Origin: Spirochaetaceae bacterium
GTDB taxonomy: Bacteria > Spirochaetota > Spirochaetia > Treponematales > Breznakiellaceae
Assembly (NCBI GenBank): GCA_031265635.1
Contig: JAISCK010000159.1
Span: 1-8,676 of the forward strand
Direction: 5' to 3'
Length of the DNA: 8,676 bases
Both the position numbers and the translations under genes were made by a program. How positions within the stretch are numbered: the first letter of the stretch is position 1; each line of letters opens with the position of its first letter. The notes below the pieces were generated by a model. The model saw nothing but the letters and a program-made list of their open reading frames with translations. It searched no databases and was not told the origin of the DNA. Shown one piece after another: positions 1 through 6,716 of the stretch.

Positions 1-81
1 GCGTTTCCGCATGAAGTTGTTTCTTAATATCCTCATCGTTCGACCTTCTTGCTTTTCTAAAGGCATAGCCGTCAGTACATG

Positions 82-106
82 ACCACCGCCATAGGCGGTG
101 GTTTTT
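82..106 (+). terminator. Hairpin with T-tract, likely intrinsic terminator or mobile-element end
   Basis: ACCACCGCC (82-90) and GGCGGTGGT (94-102) form a perfect 9-bp stem with a 3-base ATA loop, followed by a run of Ts to 106. The T-tract makes it a terminator for rightward transcription, although no convincing rightward gene is visible in 1-81. For the leftward small genes on its right it lacks a U-tract in the correct place. Short GC-rich hairpins of this kind are also found near the ends of IS200/IS605-type elements, so it could mark such an element lying mostly left of the window; no transposase is visible to confirm that. Confidence 0.6.
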
Positions 107-111
107 AAGTC

Positions 112-213
112 TTAATAAAAAATATTATTTTTATTTCTCTTTATCAAATATGCGATCACTGTTAATATAATAGCTCCAATAACAGATGATATCAGCCGTA
201 AATTGATTTCCAT
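112..213 (-). CDS. 33-residue single-pass membrane protein, translationally coupled
   Basis: A very short reading frame in the AT-rich segment. Residues 5-24 form one hydrophobic helix, followed by the basic stretch KRNK and a short polar tail, the shape of a small inner-membrane protein with its C-terminus in the cytoplasm. Its start overlaps the stop of the 151-residue gene as TGATG. A GGAG sequence lies 6 bases before the chosen ATG at 213-211. Another in-frame ATG at 216-214 is too close to that GGAG to be preferred. The tight overlap suggests co-translation with the upstream gene and perhaps a joint membrane complex. Family and function are not recognised. The ribosome-binding site, coupling and clean helix argue that it is real, but at this length chance cannot be excluded. 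Confidence 0.6.
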   Translation of the reverse strand: MEINLRLISSVIGAIILTVIAYLIKRNKNNIFY

Positions 214-668
214 CATTCACTCCATAATTGTTTTAGAACCCTGACAAATTTGTTTCCAGAGGGTTTTCCCAAGGAAAAATTAACAGCATCTATCAGCCTG
301 AGCTTATTTCTATTTATTATTCTCAAGACAAGTGAAAATGATACGTTTCTTTCATTAAAAAGCTGTCCGCCTATATTTATTTTATCACAACTTCGAAGTA
401 CGGAATGTATTAAATATGTTTCCTTCGCCGTTGCTAAATAGGGAACCTCATTTTCAAAATCAATTATTAGAGATAATTTTTTTAATTTAGGGTCATACCA
501 TTCTCCCGTTAAATCAATAGCTTCTTTTTGTTTTTGAAGATAATTATAAATTAATTGTAGAAAAAATCCCAAGAAGAAAAAAACGAAAATCCAATTTTTA
601 ACTGGCTGGCCTCTAAATGTTCCATTAGTCTCATTTAACCAGTTCAGTATAGCAATCAGTCTGTTCAA
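213..668 (-). CDS. Hypothetical 151-residue membrane-anchored protein
   Basis: I do not recognise the family. Residues 26-44 form a very hydrophobic, phenylalanine-rich membrane segment. It is followed by a polar linker and a domain of about 100 residues (52-151) rich in alternating hydrophobic and polar residues, with GEWYDP near its beginning. That pattern would fit a small beta-rich, lipocalin-like domain, but this is only a guess at the fold. The start is TTG at 668-666; there is no internal methionine to use instead, and only a weak GGGG lies upstream. The gene is markedly AT-rich compared with everything to its right, which suggests separate acquisition. It overlaps the start of the 33-residue membrane protein gene, forming a small leftward operon. 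Confidence 0.75.
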   Translation of the reverse strand: MNRLIAILNWLNETNGTFRGQPVKNWIFVFFFLGFFLQLIYNYLQKQKEAIDLTGEWYDPKLKKLSLIIDFENEVPYLATAKETYLIHSVLRSCDKINIGGQLFNERNVSFSLVLRIINRNKLRLIDAVNFSLGKPSGNKFVRVLKQLWSE

Positions 669-722
669 TTATAAATACCCCGTCTTTTAATACAAATTTT
701 GCGGTAGCATATATCCAACAAA

Positions 723-746
723 ATGGCCAGTGAAACTCAGGCCCAT
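723..746 (-). terminator. Possible weak terminator after the OmpA-like gene
   Basis: Read leftward, ATGG-CC and GGCCAT can pair as a 6-bp stem with a single bulged G and an 11-base loop, followed directly by TTTTG. It lies about 40 bases after the stop codon of the OmpA-like gene, where a terminator would be expected. The stem is short, so the call is tentative. Confidence 0.3.
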
Positions 747-786
747 TACTCTTTATCCGGGCAGGCATCACACGGACACCCGTCCC

Positions 787-1995
787 TTAGTTCTCAAGAA
801 GGGTTATCTCTACCCGCCTGTTTTTCCGCATGCCTTCGGGGGTGCGGTTATCGGCGGCGGGTCTTTCGGCGCCGTAGCCTCTCACCACAATGCGGTCGGC
901 GCTCCGTACCTGGTGCTGGAGGAGGTATTCGGCGACGGCGGCTGCCCGCTCCCGGGAAAGCCTCAAGCGGCCGGCGGCGCTTCCGGCCAGGGCGGTGTGC
1001 CCGCCGACGAGAATGTCCCGGTCAGGATAACGGAGCAGTATTCCGGCTATCTTGTCTATTTTATCCTTTTCGGTTTCCATAAGCACCGCCGAGTCGGGCA
1101 TAAACTGTATGTCTTCCAGGCTGATTACCACGCCTTCATCGGCAACCCGTACACTGGCGTCTTCTATGCCCAGCCGGGATATATCGCCGGCGATTTCATC
1201 GGCGATGGATTCTTTGTCCATTATTTCGGCTTCGTAAATCTCCGCCTCGGCATTGCCCCGGTATTCTACGGTACGGCCGTCGGAAAGTTCAAAAATCATC
1301 CTGAATGATTCCTCATAGGCTGCGGCCTGGCCCAGTGCGGCGTCCCAGTAAACCACCTGGTCAGAAGCGCCCAGTATGCGCACCGGCCATATCCTGCCCG
1401 ATGCGGCCTGGGGTTCAAAAAAAATACGGTACGAAACTGAAAAGGCCGGATACTCATGTTCCTTGCGCTCGCGGAGCCCGAGATAGGTATAGGTGGCGGT
1501 AAAGGGTATGCGGTACGGTTCGGCTATGCCGAATGAATCCCTGAAATCATGCATCTCGTGGCCTTCGGCGCTCCAGGAGTCTCCCTCGCTGAGGTCCCTG
1601 CCGGGAAACACGGGGACATTGCGCACCACGGGCATATAGTATTTGCTGTCTATGGTAAGATAGCCGAATTTATCCCGTTCAAATTCCGATTCATATTCCC
1701 GCGACCACTGGAAGATATTCCCCCCCTGAATCCCCTCGGCCCTTTCGGCGGTCTGAAAGACGGCCCGGTGCGCGCCCGTGCCGTCCTCCGAGGCCGAGAG
1801 GACCTCTATGGCAATGCGGTTGAGTATTTCGGCCCGGTGGCTGAATACGCGGTCAAAGTAAACCCTTTCGTTCACCGTGGAAAGGATACGGTATTTGTTC
1901 CCCTGTTCATGGGCATAGAAAAAAGATTCGGCCCAAAGGGAAAACGGCAAAAGCAGCAAAAAAAACACTGCCCTGACGGATATGGCCCTTCTCAT
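787..1995 (-). CDS. Exported OmpA-family peptidoglycan-associated protein
   Basis: A 402-residue exported protein. Residues 1-22 are a signal peptide (MRRA, a leucine/phenylalanine core, then LWA), with likely cleavage after Ala22. Residues 23-250 form a spirochaete-style N-terminal region of unknown fold. Residues 290-400 are an OmpA C-terminal domain, with the family's LSRERA motif (Arg350), GYGAERP and KNRRVEI. This domain normally binds the peptide stem of peptidoglycan in the periplasm and anchors the envelope. Unusually, the Asp that normally follows GHT is Ala335. I chose the ATG at 1995 because GGGGGA sits 7 bases upstream and the signal peptide then begins properly; a longer frame to 2064 adds 23 residues that do not belong to a signal peptide. 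It is divergent from the lipoprotein gene. The family call is firm; the exact role is not known. Confidence 0.9.
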   Translation of the reverse strand: MRRAISVRAVFFLLLLPFSLWAESFFYAHEQGNKYRILSTVNERVYFDRVFSHRAEILNRIAIEVLSASEDGTGAHRAVFQTAERAEGIQGGNIFQWSREYESEFERDKFGYLTIDSKYYMPVVRNVPVFPGRDLSEGDSWSAEGHEMHDFRDSFGIAEPYRIPFTATYTYLGLRERKEHEYPAFSVSYRIFFEPQAASGRIWPVRILGASDQVVYWDAALGQAAAYEESFRMIFELSDGRTVEYRGNAEAEIYEAEIMDKESIADEIAGDISRLGIEDASVRVADEGVVISLEDIQFMPDSAVLMETEKDKIDKIAGILLRYPDRDILVGGHTALAGSAAGRLRLSRERAAAVAEYLLQHQVRSADRIVVRGYGAERPAADNRTPEGMRKNRRVEITLLEN

Positions 1996-2013
1996 TCTGC
2001 TGTCCCCCGTAAA

Positions 2014-2042
2014 AGTATAGCCCATTTGTTCCGGAAGTTTCC
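2014..2042 (-). promoter_or_regulatory. Candidate leftward promoter for the OmpA-like gene
   Basis: TATACT (2019-2014 read leftward) matches five of six bases of a -10 box, with a weak -35 (TGGAAA) 18 bases upstream. The predicted transcript start falls very near the GGGGGA ribosome-binding site, which leaves an unusually short leader and weakens the call. It lies next to the rightward promoter. Confidence 0.3.
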
Positions 2043-2045
2043 AGC

Positions 2046-2074
2046 TTGATACTGGCATACCCATACAGTATGAT
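2046..2074 (+). promoter_or_regulatory. Sigma70-type promoter for the large lipoprotein gene
   Basis: TTGATA (2046-2051) and TATGAT (2069-2074) each match five of six consensus bases and are separated by exactly 17 bases. Transcription should begin near 2081. This rules out the upstream in-frame start codons at 2046 and 2070, and leaves a leader of about 37 bases before the ATG at 2118. Confidence 0.7.
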
Positions 2075-2117
2075 AAAGTTAGAGAAGCGTATGGAAACTC
2101 CCGGAGAAACGCAGGGT

Positions 2118-4601
2118 ATGGCAGCCTTCCGCGGATTAAAGAATCTATTTTACATCCTTTCCCTCTGTCTTGGCCTCGCGTCCTGCGCGGGAGTTCCCCA
2201 TGACACGTTTACCCAGGCTTTCCCGTCCCGGGACATCGCGATGCGGGAAGGCGAGGACATTAACGGCAGCTTTCCCGAAGCGGTGTATATAAAAACCAGA
2301 ACACAGACTTTTAATACCTACCACTATTACATACTCAAGGAAGGATTTATCTGGTATAAAAGTACGGACAGCGAAAAAGAACCGAAAAACTGGGCACTCT
2401 TTACCGGAACCGGGCTTCCCCATAATCCGGCAAAGAAAGATTTTGCCAATCCTTCCTGCATAGTCGAAATTTCGGCTGACGCCGATGAGCTTATGGCCCT
2501 TTCCTCCGACGGCTATTTTTACCGCATCTGTTTTGACTGGATATTCAGCCGTAAAAAGACTGTCTGGTTTGACAGCCAGGGCTGGCCCAGTGAAATCAGG
2601 CTCTTCTTTGACGAAAGAACGGCGGGCAACAGGGCCTGGGCCCTGGGCAAACGGAACAACCAGGTGGGTTACTATGAGGACCCCTTCGGCAACCAGCACC
2701 ACAACGGAACCCAGGAAATAGCCACGACCTATGTACTCCTTGAAGACGGGCAGGAAATCAGCTATGCCGATACGGGGCTTCCCAGCGATTTCAGCCGCAA
2801 CTATCTGGGGCCCGAGCGCGGCGCTTTCAGGGCCGTTGCGCTTTCGGCAAGCGCGTCAACCATCTTTCTCATCAACGACGCCGGAGAAATGTATACCCGC
2901 ATAGCCGATTTCGACATCGTAGGCGGTGATCCCATGTTCATGAAATACACCTATGAACCCTACATATCCGCCATTCCGGGGATCAGCTATTATTCAAACC
3001 TCACCCCCTGGGGCCTTCCTCCCGAAGACTGGAGGATCCAGGAACCCATACCCCTGGAAGGCAGGGCGGCCCTTACCAGGCACATCACCATACTGCAGAA
3101 CGGCCAGGGCAACGCGGCGCGGGAACTCCGCGTAGCCGGATACAATGCCGGAGGAGAAACCGGATACTGGTCCAAGGCGCTTTACGGAACGGAATGGAGC
3201 TTTGTCAGGGTCCCCCTTTTCTTCGCGCCCGAAGCGCTGCTCCCTGCCCCCGGCAGCCGGGAGGATATAGGGGAACGGGGACCGGCGACGGACAAGAGCT
3301 ACTCAGGCTTCATGTGGCGGGACGACAGCCGGGCGGATGATTTTACCTATGAGATTCCCGACTTCAATATACTTGAAGGCCGCTGTTCGTTAAGGATTAC
3401 CAGGGGCGAAGAAAGCTGCGCCATTACCATACACCCGGTGGAACTGTGGACCTATATACGGCGGGACTACCTTCCGGGAAGGACGGGCCTGCCGAAAATC
3501 TTTTTCGCCACCCTTGATATTCCCGAAAACGCCTTCGACGGCCTCAGCCGGGAATTCGCCGAAGCGCTGGAAGAGAAATTCAGAGATAGGGACAAGGCGC
3601 TCTTCCGCTATGTCATAGAGGCTTCCCCGGACTATGTGCTCCTGCGGGGAGACGGCGGAGAGGCTTTTTTTCTTACCGGAGAGAACCTTTCAAACTACTT
3701 TCCCGAATTCCACCGCACCTGGATATTCAGGGACTACGACGAAATAGAACGCTATAATGCGCTGCGGATTTCAGGGGGACCTGAGTTTACCAGGGAGAAC
3801 TACGCCGAACTCAGGCACAAGATCAGCCTCAACGGGAATTTTATCAGGGAGCTTGAAAACCGCATCGCCGAATACGAATCACTGAGGAAAAGCGCTTTCA
3901 GGAGCGGCATCGCCTATACGGCGGCTGATTTTATCAGCCATATCACCCTCCTCAATTTTATCGACATTCCCAAGATAGCTACCATCACAAGTTTCGGAAA
4001 GGAAATATTTTCGGTAAACAGGGCCTATACCACCATGATTTCCGATACGCGGATATGGATTGACAGCAAGCTCCTTGAACTTTTGCGCATACGAGTCTCT
4101 GTCTACACGGGCCTTGCGGACGAACTTGCCGCCGGGGCGGAGCAGGTCTTTCTGCCCCCGGAATACGCCGAAACTTTTTCAGGATACTGGGAAGCCGCGG
4201 GGCTTCCCTCGCAGGTTTCCGGATATTTCAGCCTCCACCGCCAGGTCCTTCCGGCCAGGCTTTCGGTTTCGGATGACAATGTAGGGTTCTTTGGCCTTGT
4301 CATTTCCGTGGGGAACGACCCCGACTTTGACCTCTTTGTCGATCCTATAAACGCGCCTCAAATTATTTTCTCCCGCCGGGAAGCCGGGGAAAGGACCTAT
4401 ACGTTCAGGGGCAGGCTCTATGTGGAAAAAGTCGCCGACAGGGATTCAAGCAGGAAGCTCTTCGAGGATAACATAGTTCCCTATATCGCCGGCAACAAGG
4501 GCATCGAGGTTACGGTAGCGTTTGACGGCGAAGAACTGGTCATAAAGGCAACGCGCCCCTTCCGCAGGGCCCTTACCATATTCAGCGTCAGGGTCCGGTA
4601 A
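2118..4601 (+). CDS. Large lipoprotein of unknown function with internal repeats
   Basis: An 827-residue protein with a lipoprotein signal peptide: a hydrophobic stretch (residues 10-20) leads to the lipobox LASC, with Cys23 as the lipidation site, so it should be anchored to a membrane. Residues 50-370 contain recurring units. The segment at 115-140 (ISADADELMALSSDGYFYRI) resembles 239-265 (LSASASTIFLINDAGEMYTR), and TGLP recurs at 98-101 and 219-222; this is the look of beta-propeller blades. Residues 440-827 match nothing I recognise; 565-660 look helical. The ATG at 2118 was chosen because it gives a 23-residue signal peptide, has GGAG 11 bases upstream and lies downstream of the promoter. 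An ATG at 2091 is possible but has almost no leader. It is divergent from the OmpA-like gene. Export and lipidation are well supported; function is unknown. Confidence 0.85.
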   Translation: MAAFRGLKNLFYILSLCLGLASCAGVPHDTFTQAFPSRDIAMREGEDINGSFPEAVYIKTRTQTFNTYHYYILKEGFIWYKSTDSEKEPKNWALFTGTGLPHNPAKKDFANPSCIVEISADADELMALSSDGYFYRICFDWIFSRKKTVWFDSQGWPSEIRLFFDERTAGNRAWALGKRNNQVGYYEDPFGNQHHNGTQEIATTYVLLEDGQEISYADTGLPSDFSRNYLGPERGAFRAVALSASASTIFLINDAGEMYTRIADFDIVGGDPMFMKYTYEPYISAIPGISYYSNLTPWGLPPEDWRIQEPIPLEGRAALTRHITILQNGQGNAARELRVAGYNAGGETGYWSKALYGTEWSFVRVPLFFAPEALLPAPGSREDIGERGPATDKSYSGFMWRDDSRADDFTYEIPDFNILEGRCSLRITRGEESCAITIHPVELWTYIRRDYLPGRTGLPKIFFATLDIPENAFDGLSREFAEALEEKFRDRDKALFRYVIEASPDYVLLRGDGGEAFFLTGENLSNYFPEFHRTWIFRDYDEIERYNALRISGGPEFTRENYAELRHKISLNGNFIRELENRIAEYESLRKSAFRSGIAYTAADFISHITLLNFIDIPKIATITSFGKEIFSVNRAYTTMISDTRIWIDSKLLELLRIRVSVYTGLADELAAGAEQVFLPPEYAETFSGYWEAAGLPSQVSGYFSLHRQVLPARLSVSDDNVGFFGLVISVGNDPDFDLFVDPINAPQIIFSRREAGERTYTFRGRLYVEKVADRDSSRKLFEDNIVPYIAGNKGIEVTVAFDGEELVIKATRPFRRALTIFSVRVR

Positions 4602-4607
4602 GAGAAC

Positions 4608-6713
4608 TCAGCCCGCTTTTTTTGTTTTTATGAGGAATTTGCGGAGCCTTGCCATCACATCATCCAGGTCAAGGGGCTTTCCTATGTGGTCGTTCATGCC
4701 GGCCTCAATGCACTGTTCAACATCATCCCTGAACACATTGGCGGTCATGGCCACTATGGGAACAGAGCCGGCCCAGGGATGATCCAGCGCCCGTATTTTT
4801 CTTGTGGCCTCGTAGCCGTCCATCTCGGGCATCTGCACATCCATGAATATCATGTCGTAACGCCGGGGGTTCTCGCTGAATTTGCGGAACGCTTCGGCGC
4901 CGTTTTCCGCGCAGTCAATGGCAAGTCCCGTAGGCTCAAGTATGGCAAGAACTATTTCCCGGTTAATGTCCACATCCTCGGCAAGGAGCATGGTATAGCC
5001 TGAAAAATTGTCCTGGCCTTCCGCGCCCGGGACGCCCGGCTCCGTCTGCCCGGTCAGCCCTATACATTCGTTGATGCAGTTTATGACGCTCGAAGGAAAC
5101 AGGGGCTTGGAAAGAAATTTATCCACCCCCGCTTCCCTGGCTTCACCGGCTATGGTGTTCCACTCGGCGGAAGAAATCATGATTACCACGGATTTGGAAA
5201 GGGGCTGCCCCTGTTTGATGAGCCTGGACAGTTCTATGCCGTCCATGCCCGGCATTCTCCAGTCCACAAAATAAAGATCATAGGGACCGTTGCTTTTGAT
5301 CATCGCCGCCGCTTCTTCGCCGTCCGGGGCGGTATCGCAGGCGGCGCCGCGTTTTTTCATCATATTGCTGAAGTATTCGCGGGTGTCGGAAGAATCATCG
5401 ACCATAAGCACTCTGAGGTTTTTCCAGTTGACGCCGGGATTGAGGAGCCCCGCCGGTTCCTTTTCGTCCGCCCGTTCAGCCTGAATGACAAAGACAAAGG
5501 TAGAACCCCTGCCGGGTTCCGACTCAACCCATATCCGCCCGCCCATCATCTCCACGATACGTTTTGAAATAGCCAGCCCCAGCCCTGTGCCGCCGAATTT
5601 GCGGGAAGTCCCGCTGTCGGCCTGTTCAAAGGATGTAAAGAGCCGGTCCTTCTGCTCCTTAGTAATGCCTATGCCCGTATCGTTCACCTCAATGCGCAGG
5701 GTACAGAGCCTGTCTTCTTCCTTGAGGAGGGACGCGCCAAGGTGTATGGAACCGCCGTCAGGGGTAAATTTTACCGCGTTGGAAAGGAGGTTGGCGATAA
5801 CCTGGGCAAGACGCTGGTCGTCGCTCAAAAGCCTGCGGGGTATGCGGTCATCAACATCAATGGTAAAAATCTGACGCCTTTCGTCCATACGGAAATTGAT
5901 GACATTGATTACCTTCTGGATCATTTTTTCAAAATCAAAATTTACCAGGGAAAGTTCAAGTTTGTTGGCCTCGATTTTTGACATGTCGAGAATATCATTG
6001 ATAACGCCGAGAAGATGCGTCGAGGCGTCTTCGATCTTTTTGAGGCAGTAATCCTTACGGCCCGGGTCCTGCGAACTTTTGGCGATGGCCGTCATGCCTA
6101 TAATGGCGTTCATGGGGGTCCTGATTTCGTGGCTCATGTTCGCGAGAAAAGCGCCCTTTGCCATGCTGGCCTGCTCCGCTTCTTCCCTGGCCCGGGAAAG
6201 TTCCGACACGTCATTCATCACCACCACGGCGCCCTGGTTTACCCCGTCTTTTTCCGCCGCCGGGCTTATGGAAAGCTGGAACACCCTCTTTTCGCCGAGA
6301 AAGCTGACCTCTTCTTCATAGTTAAGCTGGGCGCCGTTTTCAATTACCGACGCGCACCTTTGTTTTGTTTTCTCAATCCACCCCGCGCCGCAGCGGCCCG
6401 CGAACAGGTCATGAAAGGGAACTCCGACCATTTCGCGTATATCGCCGTAACCGAGGAGGCTGACAATCTTGTCGCTTCCAAGAACAAAGCGCAGCTCCGT
6501 ATTCAACATATAGGTTATGCCCGGCGTGTTTTTGAGGATGAGGCGGTTATAAAAATTGGAAAGTTCTTTGGCGGCCTCATTGGAATTCCGCAGCCTTTCG
6601 GCCTGTTCGTGCATGATCAGCAGGGCACGGTAATCCCGTTCAAGTTTTTTATACTGCCTTTCAAGCTGGGCGTATCCTTTGGCTGAAATCTCGGACGGCA
6701 TAGAGGCCCCCAT
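4608..6713 (-). CDS. Cytoplasmic hybrid sensor histidine kinase (PAS-HisKA-HATPase-REC-REC)
   Basis: A 701-residue sensor kinase with no membrane segment, so it should act in the cytoplasm. Order of parts: a coiled coil (about 12-55); a PAS-like sensor domain (55-170); the dimerisation domain with SHEIRTP and phospho-accepting His195; the ATP-binding domain with NLLSNAVKFT, DTGIGI (345-350) and GGTGLGL (374-380); a first receiver (432-550; acidic pair Asp439-Asp440, phospho-acceptor Asp484, Lys536); and a second receiver (573-697; Glu579-Asp580, phospho-acceptor Asp625, Thr657, Lys679). All catalytic residues are present, so both receivers look functional. There is no HPt and no DNA-binding output domain. 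The first ATG is 3 bases after the FIST gene's stop and has no clear ribosome-binding site; the ATG at 6701, with GGGGG 5 bases upstream, may be the true start. The partner is probably the FIST protein. Confidence 0.95.
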   Translation of the reverse strand: MGASMPSEISAKGYAQLERQYKKLERDYRALLIMHEQAERLRNSNEAAKELSNFYNRLILKNTPGITYMLNTELRFVLGSDKIVSLLGYGDIREMVGVPFHDLFAGRCGAGWIEKTKQRCASVIENGAQLNYEEEVSFLGEKRVFQLSISPAAEKDGVNQGAVVVMNDVSELSRAREEAEQASMAKGAFLANMSHEIRTPMNAIIGMTAIAKSSQDPGRKDYCLKKIEDASTHLLGVINDILDMSKIEANKLELSLVNFDFEKMIQKVINVINFRMDERRQIFTIDVDDRIPRRLLSDDQRLAQVIANLLSNAVKFTPDGGSIHLGASLLKEEDRLCTLRIEVNDTGIGITKEQKDRLFTSFEQADSGTSRKFGGTGLGLAISKRIVEMMGGRIWVESEPGRGSTFVFVIQAERADEKEPAGLLNPGVNWKNLRVLMVDDSSDTREYFSNMMKKRGAACDTAPDGEEAAAMIKSNGPYDLYFVDWRMPGMDGIELSRLIKQGQPLSKSVVIMISSAEWNTIAGEAREAGVDKFLSKPLFPSSVINCINECIGLTGQTEPGVPGAEGQDNFSGYTMLLAEDVDINREIVLAILEPTGLAIDCAENGAEAFRKFSENPRRYDMIFMDVQMPEMDGYEATRKIRALDHPWAGSVPIVAMTANVFRDDVEQCIEAGMNDHIGKPLDLDDVMARLRKFLIKTKKAG

Positions 6714-6716
6714 GGA

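Noticed and set aside
1..82. Short frames open at the left edge on both strands
   Set aside because: Two leftward frames and one rightward frame are open over this short stretch, and none shows a recognisable domain or a convincing start, so no gene is called.
730..1308. Long rightward open frames inside the OmpA-like gene
   Set aside because: They lie antisense to a well-supported gene with clear domain motifs, and their translations show no domain; they are a product of GC-rich codon structure.
2046..2117. Upstream extension of the lipoprotein gene from the TTG at 2046
   Set aside because: This start codon is the -35 box of a near-consensus promoter, and the added residues would precede a typical lipoprotein signal peptide.
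4602..4629. Intrinsic terminator between the convergent genes
   Set aside because: A T-run is present, but only a 3-bp GAG-AA-CTC stem lies near it, which is too short to call.
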